Assembly: GCA_012184525.1 (NCBI GenBank)
Contig: WOFQ01000044.1
Location: 124,001 to 188,000 of the forward strand
Reading direction: 5' to 3'
Source of the DNA: Xenoacremonium recifei
Taxonomy: Eukaryota; Ascomycota; Sordariomycetes; Hypocreales; Nectriaceae
Length of the DNA stretch: 64,000 nt
Positions 11,501 to 21,964 of the stretch are shown here, one piece after another. A program made the position numbers and the translations under genes. Every line of letters starts with the position of its first letter. Position 1 is the stretch's first letter. The notes under the pieces were generated by a model. The model was given only the letters and a program-made list of their open reading frames with translations, did not search any database and had not been told where the DNA came from.

Positions 11501-11897
11501 CCATCGGGAGGGGCATAGGTTATCACCGTTGCCGTGCAAAGAGGCCCACAGCCCTGTGTAGGAGGAATAGTTATGCCTTCACAAGTAGTGGTGGCAGCAC
11601 AGGTTCCTTTAATTGTAGTAGTGGTAGTCGCCGGGGTTCCGCATGCTTCAGGAGTATACCTATTGAAAAACGAGTTAGCGTGTGCACTTCGACGAAGGGG
11701 CAAAGTATGAGTTGTTCTTACCACGTCGATGTAGCAGCTGTCGTCGTAGTAACTCCATCTTGGATGTAGGCGATAGGCTGCACGCCGACCATCATGACGC
11801 CCGCAAGAGGACATTGACAGTCGACCGCTGCCGCACTGTTGCCAGCAAAGGCCATGGCAGCGGCCATGGCTTCACTGAGAATTCTCGCAGCACGCAT
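8578..11897 (-). CDS. Large secreted Cys/Thr/Pro repeat protein with glycine-rich C-terminal domain
   Basis: Read leftwards in two exons, 11897-11722 and 11659-8578, joined over a 62-base intron (11660-11721); 1085 residues. Starting at the ATG at 11897 the first 24 residues, MRAARILSEA followed by an Ala/Met-rich stretch to NSAAA, resemble a weak signal peptide, with the mature chain starting near VDCQCP. About 16 tandem units of 36-50 residues follow, each with four Cys (C-x5-C-x10-C-x3-C in most) and a core TIPPASDCTHPCTATVITY, joined by Thr/Pro/Val linkers. After a Ser/Thr spacer comes a roughly 270-residue domain rich in Gly, with GGAGGGSD, a TPGQ turn and many GGG runs, like the Gly_rich domain (PF12810). 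No GPI signal or membrane helix is seen at the C terminus. It looks like a cell-surface adhesin or wall protein; function is inferred from architecture. Confidence 0.82.
9475..11620 (-). repeat. Tandem coding repeats of the surface protein, about 16 units
   Basis: Units of about 110-150 bases encode the four-Cys motif ending in TVITY or TVVTY. I count 16 motif copies. Those nearest the N terminus (right side) are diverged: one has THNPP instead of TYPPP and several have PNC or PGC instead of SDC. The eight or so nearest the C terminus are almost identical in the ASDCTHPC core, which points to recent expansion at that end. A smaller repeat, PPDTTSS with variants, is inserted between the last two units (about 9590-9680). 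Confidence 0.85.
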
Positions 11898-13408
11898 GGT
11901 AAGGGCTACGTAAGAGACCAGTGTAAGGGGAAGATTGAAGAAAGAAATCGATATTGATAATAAGTGTAGTTGATTTATGGAAGGCTATAAAGCATCAGGA
12001 ATGACGACTATACTTATATTTGCTTGATCATATGGTTTTCACCTTGCTTTCCCTTCCTGCACTGGCCGCTTTCATCAATATTGCTTCACAGAAAGACTGG
12101 ATGTCATTCCTGAGTGGGAATTTTACTTTTGGTTCCAAGACAACCTCGTTTTCGGCGACTTTTCGTCCAAATCTATTCTCACGTGTTATGATTTAATGCT
12201 GTTAAGGTTTGGCCAAGGCTGTCGATGTGGGAGGTGATCGTGGAGTCGCGACTGATATCGGCCTGGCGATCACCGACGAGATTACGGGCTGTCCGAACAT
12301 CCATTACGCAATATCACTTACCAAGCACAACGGAAACAGTTCAAGCTGGCTCACGGTTGCAGCTTCATGGGTTGTTCATTACCTTGGTCGTTGCCTTATC
12401 TTCCCCTGAATGCTTCTCATAAACTTCTCTCTACAGTATCAGCATTGCACCGATGACTTTGAGACTGATGACATTGATGTACGCCCATGACGGTTCTTTG
12501 ACAAGAATCTGATTAAATCAAGTTGTTTACTGATGCCAAAAACGGCTTTCAGCTCTTGGGGAGATCCATTGATGTGCTCTCTCAGCTGAGGAGCTCCACC
12601 TGCTTACCTTCGCGTGCTCCGGATCTACTAAGGAACTCCTGAGCTGCGGACGCAGAATGGCGGTTAGGCATCCATGAAAGACGGCAAAGGTGTGGAATGT
12701 CTAAGTCTTGCTGTACATGAACTTCCAAAAGCGAAGCATCAAGCTCGGCTAGATGATGGTCCCTAGTGGGCTACTTTGGGCCCTTTGAAAGGCAGCATTC
12801 CGGGAAGGAGCAAAATATCATCGAGACGAAAGGATTTCTCTGGGCCAAGGAAACTTTATTCGTGAAGCTGAGTCCGCATTCTCTGTCTAAGAATTCCTCT
12901 CTGATCCTTTGGTTTCCTAAATTGACCGAAACGGCGTCTGCTTGCATATCTTCCGGCAGTCGTGATGTCCACAAGGCATCGTGAAGGTTCGGCTAGCAGT
13001 TGAAGAAGTTCATGATCATATTCCATTTTAGTGAACTCATGAAAGTCTGGTTCAGCTTGACAGGGGCATCTGGTGCACTCGATAGTAAAGCTTATTCGAC
13101 TTCGATGTCGTGCATGAAGTCACTGGGATCACGAGTCAAGCCTAAGTCAAAAACAAAAGTGCCCCCGTGTGCAAAGAGACCATTTGATTAACGAAATTCC
13201 TCCGGATTCGGATTCACCACGATCCAACGTTGAATCTCAAGGAGTGGACGTTTTCGTGTCTTGATGGGTAAACAACATATAAGGGAGTGGATCACTAACC
13301 ATCCCTCGCGTACTTGACTCCCCGGTACTCTTCGCACTTCTCATTTTCTTCAGACCTGAAATCGGCTCACGCGTCACCTCACTTACCTCCAACAAGACAA
13401 TCTCAGTC
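11898..13408. other. Divergent intergenic region between two surface-protein genes
   Basis: About 1.5 kb shared 5' flank of the large repeat protein (left) and the small GPI-type protein (right). Only short frames without recognisable content. AT-rich words and several Gly/Ser-like short frames were examined and not accepted. Confidence 0.4.
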
Positions 13409-14032
13409 ATGAAGAGCTTCACTTTCAATGCTATGCTGTCAATCTGTGTTGCCTCGGCTCACGCGTTGGCTCCAGTTTACGACAGCTGCACATCAACAAC
13501 CAGCTTTCCCCCTATAACCATTTCTACACCCACCAGTGGAAATAGCCTGCCTGTTCAGGTGTACACGGTGACCTACAGCGATTTTGGTCCAACGGGCTTG
13601 ACCCAGAAGGCTTACACCGTGTCCGAGACTTGTCAGCAGACATGTCAGCCTCACGAGAACAACGCTGTGCCAGCCGACTTTACTTCTGCTGTGGTCGTCT
13701 GCAACACCTGTGATTCTGGGCAACCCATGACAGAGATCTTGACATACCCTACCAGCTCGGAATCTGCAATCTCTCAGTCGGGCTACATTATCAGCCCTTT
13801 GGGGGCTTCCCCTATGCCAGTTCAGACTCAGCCCGCGTCAGGGGGGTCTGGTGGCTCTATGAAGAGCAGCTCACATAGTGGTTCCGTTTCAGCTTCAGGC
13901 TCTATTGCAGTCGTCCCTGGGGCGACCAACACGCCTGAGACCGTTCCAGTAGCAGGCAGCTCTTCACTTCGTACGGATTATCTCTTTGGTACCGCGGCGG
14001 GCCTGCTGGGCTTTGTAATGGCACTACTGTAA
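13409..14032 (+). CDS. Small secreted protein with probable GPI anchor
   Basis: A single exon, 207 residues. Residues 1-20 form a signal peptide (MKSFTFNAMLSICVASAHAL, cleavage near HA-LA). The middle has six Cys, including the SCTSTT near the mature N terminus and pairs CQQTC and CNTC. It is followed by a Ser/Gly-rich stalk at about residues 140-185 and a hydrophobic C-terminal tail ending LLGFVMALL after a small-residue stretch (AGSSS). Signal peptide, Ser/Gly stalk and terminal hydrophobic tail together suggest a GPI-anchored wall or membrane protein. The segment SCTSTTSFPPITIST resembles the TSC-x-TTIPP motif of the large repeat protein that lies head-to-head with it, so the two may be related in origin or location. 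Its function is not known. Confidence 0.82.
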   Translation: MKSFTFNAMLSICVASAHALAPVYDSCTSTTSFPPITISTPTSGNSLPVQVYTVTYSDFGPTGLTQKAYTVSETCQQTCQPHENNAVPADFTSAVVVCNTCDSGQPMTEILTYPTSSESAISQSGYIISPLGASPMPVQTQPASGGSGGSMKSSSHSGSVSASGSIAVVPGATNTPETVPVAGSSSLRTDYLFGTAAGLLGFVMALL

Positions 14033-17000
14033 AAGGGGGGACTTCAATCTTAGGAGTCTTCAGATGGAGGGGCTAGGGGAAGTGGATTGAGTCTTTTACG
14101 AACGGCTACAGAACACAGAGAGAATTTGATTTTTATCAGAGTGTACATATTGAATTCAGAGAATACATCACATGTTGGATAGTAAACAAGGTCGCATCGG
14201 TTTCGACGTGTGGTTAAAAGTAAGACATACATGCTGGCTTCAACCAACAGGGTACGAATGAAAATATTATTTCAAATGCCGCCGAAGTGCCCGGAAGTGC
14301 ACAGGGGTTAGAAGCGCTCTGTGATTGATCGGCTTACGAGGCCTCTCTGATCCTCTGTCAAATCGCGTCCAGAAAATGCGCGAGGCAGAAAATCGTTACC
14401 CAAGACGTATCACAACCACACCGGAGCATTCGGATGAATTATTTAATGAGATTAATTTCCTGCAATCAATTCTCTTCTTGCTTTATCTCCATGATGTTCC
14501 CGATCGCCTCCTGAATTCGAAGCTGCTTGGCCCCTAGCGATCATATGGCTCGGTGACTGGTCAACCCTCCGGATTTGGTAAAAGCAAGAGGCGCCCAGAA
14601 ATGATGCAGAGAGGAGAAGGGCGTGTAAAGTTATACGAGCTTCAGAGTACCGTTTTCCGAAGGGGGGTCTCCTCATCCTTTCTTCACTCCGAGATCCCCC
14701 GCAGCAATGTGTAGTGACACACTCAAGTCATCGTTAGAGCTTGTCGTTGTTAACCTCCTCCAATCAGTCATTCCAAAGCACATCAGGTCCTCAGCCAGAG
14801 GTGTGACTTCAAACTTAGCATAGAATCCTGCTCCTGAGCATCCGATGCGAGTAGTGTGTTGTGGTCAGGGCAAGCGTGCCAAGCTCAGCTGATGAAGCGC
14901 CTGGACCCTCTCGAGACTTGACCATATACAAGCGCTCAAATTTCGCGCCCCCGATGACCTGGCATCGTTTGGTCAAACCCAGTATCATTTCAGGGTCTTA
15001 CTGGCCCTGTTGAAGATCAGGGTCAAGTGAGACACATCTCTCTGACGAGTCTCATCCTCGCGTAGGTCGTATTCCAATGCATCCGGTGGATGAACCAGAA
15101 CGTCAAACTTGTCTTGGCGTAAACGGCCGCTTATAAATGATCGTAAAGCTTGCATCGTACGATGTAGATCTATTCTACTCCGTACATGGGTCACTTGACG
15201 CAATTCGGCAAATGGTGTTGAAGCGAGATCGGGGATCTTGCACAAGGGTGCTGACAGGATGCTACTCTAGTGCAAAATAGAACCAAAAGATCAATTTCAG
15301 GAGTTATGCCAGTCACTCCGTGATGAATGAAATTCTGGCTGCTCTTCAGCAAGAAATTTGATCGACCGCCGAGATGATGTTAGCACAATACTAATCTCGT
15401 TCGCGTGATCGCATGCTCTTTTCACCTGTGGCGTCTCTGCTCAAATATTCTGAGCAAGGTGAATCTAGTGCCGGAGCTCGGATAGACGCATCCGACGTAG
15501 AGTAACCAACCCACCAAAAGATCGACATCTTCGGTGACTTGGCCGACTCGTAGAAGGTAGGAATACGGCGTCTTGGCGAGCGCTTTGGCTGCCACCTTAG
15601 GCCTACATCCTTGATCCGAAGACGGCAGTTTGTTGGAATGCTCAGTATGAATCATGATGTTCATCCACAAGGAAAAGCACAAGAAAGATCGAGGCGGAGG
15701 AAGTAAGCAGGAGGGCCCCTCTAGACGTAAGCTTGGTGATCTTTTGTGCTGTTGCGGCCAGGGGTTCTTGGTTTTTGTGTGCACAGTGGACAGGGGTCAG
15801 GGGCTCAAAATATACACCTGAAACTACGAAGCCATCTTGTGATGGATAGATGTCACCCTAAATTGACCCTAGATCTATTGTCCATGACTGGTGACCTGGC
15901 TATCGTGTTGGCACAGAGAAGCCTCTCAGGATCTAGGGTCTTGATGCCAATTCGCTACGGCTTACCCATTTCCAGCTGAGATCGCTGCACCTGACAGACA
16001 TCCCCTTTTTTCTTCCAATAGCCCACAAATGTGCGAACCAAGGTTAGCGGCCGTGATGGCGTCTGCCTGCGCTTTGAATACGACACATCACTTTTCCTTG
16101 GAGTTGTGCCATTGAATGAGATTTGTTATGGGAAAAACGGGGACACGGAGATTTCCCCATGCATCGTTGTAGTCGGACTGAAAGGAAACTGACACCTCAC
16201 CTTTGCAGGGTTCAGAGGACTGGACTCCAAGGACTGGTTCACAGCCATTGTTGGAGACTGGACTAGATAAGCGTACCGGAACATAAAACATGCCTAGATA
16301 AAACCCGGATTGGGACAAAATGGATTAAATACTTGGTCTCACACCTATCGAGTACTGTTCGTTAGGTATATATGTGGGATTAATTGTCTCAATTCTACCG
16401 TGTTTTCTCAGGACGCGGAGTTTCGCCCACTTTCTACTGCTTGCAGGGTATGAAGCGAATTATATTCTCCGGTAATCCTATGCCTGTGTCTTATTCACGA
16501 CTCACCCAAGCCGGATTTCGTGAGTAAATACGGGATTTCTCATAAGATCAGTCGGGGTGTCTTGGTCCTCCCTTGTATTTGGACCCCCTCGTCGTCGACC
16601 AGGTATTTTGTATGTGAAGCACGCCTGTGTGATCCTCGCTGCTATAAACAATAGAAAAAACATGGGGGATCAAATGCAGGGAGGGGCCAAGACAACCACG
16701 ACTGATGTTAGATGACAGTGCGTCTTGCTGGCCAAGTGGCTCAACCCAGTTAAGCATCATCATAACACTCGACAATTATTTACCCCTAAAACAGCCTGTC
16801 AATAACGACTTTTCTTGAGAGCCATGATTAATATCAGAATCCTATTTTTCAGTGACTGGGATGCCTATGAAATGGTTCAATCATCGTAACCAAAGCTTAG
16901 CTTCATCAAACAAACAAACATCCACTACCGGTCGAGTCACAGTTCAAAACATAGCGATGAATTTGAAGATTTAAACCTTCTCCAGTGATACTGCCCTTTC

Positions 17001-17418
17001 GAGCCTCCAAGCATTACTGCGGCCAGTATCGTACAGCAATCAAGATTTGGCCAGCGCTGCCAGATACTTCTTTCTTCAGGCACCTACTCTTCCACTGGTA
17101 AGCAAGAACATGCATGGAATATTTTCGCAAGAGGGAAAAAAAAAACTTCGAAAAGAAAGACTCCATGAATTAATCACAACGTGACACCCGTCTTCTTCTG
17201 CAACCTAGCCTCTGTCGGGTATTTGGCGCGATTGTTATCACCTCCCGGGGCAGGGCTTATGATTCTCCGCAAATCCCAAACGGGATGGCTCTAGACCAGC
17301 TATCTTAGGTCGCGGACTTGCGCCTGCGCCTGCGATTCAACTTAGATCATACACTTATTAACATATCCATGAGCCAACCCCGCACATCTCCTCCTTCAAC
17401 CAACCGTAACACATAACC
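14033..17418. other. Gene-poor 3.4 kb region
   Basis: No frame could be assigned to a family. Short frames at 14985-15245 and 15422-15784, both on the minus strand, were considered; the first has a mixed, protein-like composition (SRIDLHRTMQALRSFISGRL) but lacks plausible splice continuation, so it could at most be a remnant. A short A run lies near 17137-17146. The last 200 bases form the 5' flank of the Zn2Cys6 regulator and do not contain the CGG-N11-CCG operator found at the downstream genes. Confidence 0.4.
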
Positions 17419-20400
17419 ATGTCGCCGTCTGCGACTGACGAGTCCCAACCTCGAAACGGTGTTAAAAGGGGACGGAGCAAATACACCACTCGAGCCTGCA
17501 ACCCTTGTCGCAAAAGGTACGTAACAGCCCCTGCCTGATTAGATTGTAGATGATGAACGATTCCTTATTCATGGGATATAGGAAAACGCGATGCGATGGC
17601 GAACGACCCTCGTGCGGTACGGATCTCTAGGCTCTTGGTCGATTTTAACATGAGCATTGAAACCATTAACAAGTGTTTGATAGGCATCTGTATCGTACAC
17701 GAACAGGAATGCTCCTATGACACTGGCCAAGACAAACGACGGCCAATTTCCAAGGCTTACGTGGCAGCCCTCGAGGATCGAATTGCCTTCCTAGAAGGAG
17801 TGATCGAGAGTCGAAACCAGAATTCGGAGGACGTGGATGTTGGAGAAGATGATGACGGAGAACTGCCCCGAGGCGGTGGCGTGAATCACGATGCCGACAA
17901 AGAAACTCTGCAACCGGCAGTAGACTGTCTTCAGGTAATGACAGACCAATTCTCCAGTTTTATCAACTAATGATTTGTCAATCGTTATTATCATAATCCA
18001 GTAACATGCTCATCATAAGCTTCTGCTAGATCGACGACGGGGAGATTCGGGAGTACGGGCCGACCTCAATCTTCAAACACCTCCCCTCGACTGGAGAATC
18101 ACCCGAGAGCCCTTCCCAATCTGTTAGTACATGCCAAAACACACATCCTGCTATGTTGGATGGAGCAAGTATGAAGCTCCCGGATGGGTTCACCGAAAAT
18201 ATGCATCGAGAAAGCCTTTGGGCCTTCTTCACGTTCTTCAATCCATGGTGCTGGTGGGTGGATGAGAAACACTTTCGAAACGAATTCGGCAACAGATTCG
18301 ACATTGGGGTGAGATCGGATATCCATACGCCCTACTATAGCCCGCTCCTTCACTCTGCAGTCCTTGCCATCGGAGTTATGTACCTGGAGACATCATATTC
18401 TCAACGTGCACTTTTGGCGAACACTTTTGCTTCCAATGCAACTCTCTTCTTCGAGACCGAGATCGAAAGGGCAAAGATCAGCACTGTTCTAGGCTTGATG
18501 CTCTTAGGTTCACATCATGCCGGACATGCCCGGCAGAACCTGGGTTATATTTACTCAGGCACTGGCCTAAGGCTCACACGGATACGTAAGCGGGGCTTCC
18601 TCTTCCTTCACTTACCTGACGAACTCACAAGAGAGATCATCAAAGAATGGTAATTTCACCGCTAACTTATGCTATTAATTAGTCGGTCTCGGGATCGATG
18701 CTTCTCCCTGGGTCGAGAAAGGAGTCTTCGATTCTAGAACGAAGCGTTCTCGCGATCGAGTCTGGTGGACTGCCTTCGTACAAGACAAGCTCTGGTCGAC
18801 TTATGTCGGTCGAGCGCCTGCACCAAACTTGACTCGCGGACGCGTTCCATTCCCGATCGTTGATGAGGGAGAAGATGCAACTCCATGGGGCGGTAGAGGC
18901 GTTGATATCGACGAGGCCAAAGATTCGTGGGTCGCATCAGGGTTTGCGTGGACTTGCAAGCTCGCCAGGATCATTGAACTCATCTTGACCCATATGTAAG
19001 TTCTCTTCTCTCTTCTATTTGACCTCTTGACCCCAAGCCAGTGAACAATGCCTATTACTTTCAGCCTTTGCACGAAGTAATTAACACAGATTTAGATACG
19101 CCACCTCAAGAACAGCTCGTTCGCAGGCACGGGCACGCAACTCCAGTTACGAGCTTAGGTATGAAAATTCCATTGCTGCATAATCTCATCAATATGTATT
19201 GATCATCCCCTGCTCAGCGTACTGCTTGAGAAATGGCACCAGGAGCTGCCAGAGCCGCTGCGAGTTAGCTTAGCAAAGGGCCGCAGCCAGGCTCCTCCTA
19301 ATCCACTGCCCCATGTTCTTGTATTGAATGTGATGTTCAATTTCGCCGTCATCCTGCTCAATCGGCCCGGTTATTGTGATAAGTCGGTGCCGCTCCGACT
19401 GACCGCAAGGTCACCGAGCGCTACCAACACGAAGACGGCTGCAGAGAGGTGCAATCAAGCCGCGTAAGTTATTCGCCTTAACTTTTTGGTATTCTCTAGA
19501 GGACCATTGTTTAACTCTGGGCCTACGACAGATCAGCAATTTTACTGTTAGCAGAGGTCAGTCAACATTGCCTACTATTCCTAACCCCTGCTTTTACGGC
19601 TCTTGGCCTTGATACTAAGATATTTGACCAGTCATTTGACCGAAACTTCGGTTTACGTTATGCCCCTGTATCAATGACGCAGTTCGTTTTCACCGCAGGA
19701 ACTATTCACCTACTTCATAAAGCAAACAGCATGTTTGAGCCCGAAACCTGCCCTATCCAAGCCTGCATCAACATCTTACACTCAATGGGACGAACATGGA
19801 AATGTGCGTCTCAAAGCGGCGACATGTTGCAAAACTTGTTGGATAAATGGAATCCTAGGTCTAAAGGCGCACAAGAGTCTATCGCGACTGGGTCTTCTAC
19901 AAGGAGAGAATCCGGCAAAGCCAGTGCAGTTGACGAGATTGATATGCAGCAGATGCTCCATTCACATCCCGACGTAGCTAAGCAACTTCAAGATCTCGGC
20001 TGGGCTCCCCCCCAGTCAGATATACCACCTCCCGATTTATCTGGCTTTAGCCCTGACCTTGAGACTCTTCTGAGGGTTCCAACATATGGCGTTAGTATCC
20101 CCATCTGCTTCCATACCCTGGTTGATCAGAACCCCAGCTGACTTGAGAATCAGGAAGCCGGTGCCCTAAACACTACGACGACCGAGACGTTGATAGATCC
20201 TTTCGGTAGCGCGAACGACTTTCTATGGATACCAAGTTCTTCAACTTGGTCGGACTACTCATACGCGCACAATCTTCCGCCAAATCACGACCAGATGCTC
20301 CTCGATCTATTTACAAGTCACAATGGGATGATGACAGAGCCATGGTTTAATGCTCAGTTCCACGTGAGCGCGGAAGCGCCCGACGAAGGTCAGGAAAGTG

Positions 20401-20423
20401 GAAACTTGCACACGCAAAGCTGA
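17419..20423 (+). CDS. Zn2Cys6 transcription factor, likely regulator of the adjacent cluster
   Basis: Ten exons: 17419-17516, 17582-17616, 17684-17934, 18030-18585, 18683-18995, 19096-19158 (or from 19090), 19218-19463, 19532-19556, 19632-20090, 20154-20423; 771 residues, in frame throughout. The zinc cluster is C27-x2-C30-x6-C37-x6-C44-x2-C47-x6-C54, interrupted by two introns. A linker follows, then a short coiled coil (AYVAALEDRIAFLEGVIES), the usual dimer element. From about residue 150 the fungal-specific regulatory domain is visible, with FFTFFNPWCWWVDE, the GLRLTRILGLGIDASPW motif across a splice join, and WWTAFVQDKLWS. It is probably nuclear. It lies 364 bases upstream of the aldolase and next to genes sharing a Gal4-spaced operator, so it is the best candidate to bind it. 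One exon is only 25 bases long. Confidence 0.88.
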
Positions 20424-20585
20424 TGAAACCATATTCCTTTCCCCATAACTAGCAATAGAATTGGCCGGTATCTGACCAGTTCGGAGATTTTAGTTAAAAG
20501 AAATCACAGGCAGTTGAACACTCATTTATGACGAGAACAGGGAGATAAGCATCATCCGCATGAGTGGGCGGAGTTCGAAATGCCG

Positions 20586-20602
20586 CGGAATATGGAATTC
20601 CG
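20586..20602. promoter_or_regulatory. CGG-N11-CCG operator upstream of the aldolase
   Basis: The 17-base inverted repeat CGGAATATGGAATTCCG, with perfect six-base arms CGGAAT/ATTCCG around five bases, lies 186 bases before the aldolase ATG. The same arms and spacing recur upstream of the transporter/dioxygenase pair and the MmgE/PrpD gene. CGG-N11-CCG is the geometry bound by Gal4-like Zn2Cys6 dimers. Confidence 0.75.
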
Positions 20603-20787
20603 TCAGGCATAATCCTCTATTCAGATCCTAGCCACACCCAATGAAAATGTATCATTGAACGGGGGTTGCTTAGGTAAAAAATACACCATGTGGAATCATA
20701 TAAACATCTATCATCCACGTCGCTCTCGCATCCTGTTCTTTCGTATCAAACTCGAGACTTCGCTGGGATCATAGCGTTTCTGACACA

Positions 20788-21809
20788 ATGCCGACCAAGA
20801 TCTATGGAAGCCCTTTGCGGAAAGCGTTGGCGCAAGGGCGCCATGCGCTGGGGGTGCAGATGGTCATGCCCTCGGCGCATGTTGCGAGAGTCATTGCTGG
20901 TATACCAGGTCTTACCGTGAGCTACCTGACGAACTTTCTCATAATGATAAACAATGTGCTAACGAATTCGAGTACAGTTTATAACGATCGATCTCGAGCA
21001 CGGCGGCTTATCGGATACTGAAATGCACACGGCTATACATTCCATTAGTCCCTTCGGGGTGTCGCCTATCGTCCGGATACCTTCCGGGGAGCCTTGGCTT
21101 ATAAAACGAGCTCTCGATGCTGGAGCGCATGGCATTATCGTCCCACTGGTCTCAACACCTGTAAGCAGACCAACTTCCTCTACCTTGACGGACTGGAAAC
21201 ATGAATGACAGCTGACTAGGGGAACTCTTTTCCCAATTGTAGGAGGAGGCCGAAGCAATCGCCAAAGCAGCTCGCTTTCCACCTGTAGGGACCCGTGGTT
21301 TCGGGTCAACATATTCACGAGATGCCTTTGGGTGGTCTTCAGATGATGAATATCGCCGCAAAGCAAATGATGAAATAGTGGTTGGTGTCATGATAGAGAC
21401 GAGGCAGGGGTACGAAAACGCGGAAGCCATCATTGCAACTACAGGGATAGGTCTGAATCTTCCTCACTCATCAACCTGCTTGACATAACACGGAGATGTT
21501 ATTTCGGAACCTAAAAACTCTAATCATTTTTTAGACCTTGTTATGACCGGGGAAACTGATTTGTGTCTCGATATGGGGTACGATCTCACACCCGACAACC
21601 CTCCACGGGAAGTACTCGACGCGATCAAACAAATATCATCTTCGGCAAAGGCGGCAGGTAAATGGCAGGGAGGGCGTATTCGACCATCTACAGGTAACGT
21701 AAAGAATATGATGTCCAGAGGTATCCAGATGATTACTGTTGCATTGGATGCATGGGCGTTAAGAGATGTCTTGACCACGGCAGTTACAGAAGCGGAGGCC
21801 ACTTCCTGA
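20788..21809 (+). CDS. HpcH/HpaI family aldolase
   Basis: Four exons: 20788-20916, 20978-21160, 21243-21450, 21535-21809; 264 residues, usual for the family. This class II, metal-dependent aldolase family cleaves 4-hydroxy-2-oxo acids to pyruvate (or a related 2-oxo acid) and an aldehyde. Visible motifs: FITIDLEHGGLSD after the first splice join, with the conserved Asp-x-Glu-His; PIVRIPSG, with the conserved Arg; AGAHGIIVPLVSTPEEA; GVMIETRQGYENA, with the metal-binding Glu; and TGIDLVMTGETDL, with the metal-binding Asp, across the last join. The TGETDL form differs slightly from the common GPSDL. No targeting signal is visible, so it is probably cytosolic. The third donor (GTCTGA) is weak but gives the expected protein. 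It sits in module A beneath an operator; a sugar-acid or hydroxy-dicarboxylate substrate is possible. Confidence 0.9.
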
Positions 21810-21964
21810 GGGCATGAGAACAGTGAGAGACACCTAGCCAACAGAAACACGACAATACATAGGACATTGCAGAGTATATTTGATATGTCGCTGTGTAGAA
21901 GAGAATAAAGGTAAGGCAACACAACTAAGAGCTGGCCGTAGGCACGAGTTTGCCCTTCCGTGAT

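Noticed and set aside
14985..15245. A minus-strand frame with protein-like composition in the gene-poor region
   Set aside because: It is short, has no recognised family, and has no convincing splice partners. It could be a remnant but cannot be supported as a gene.
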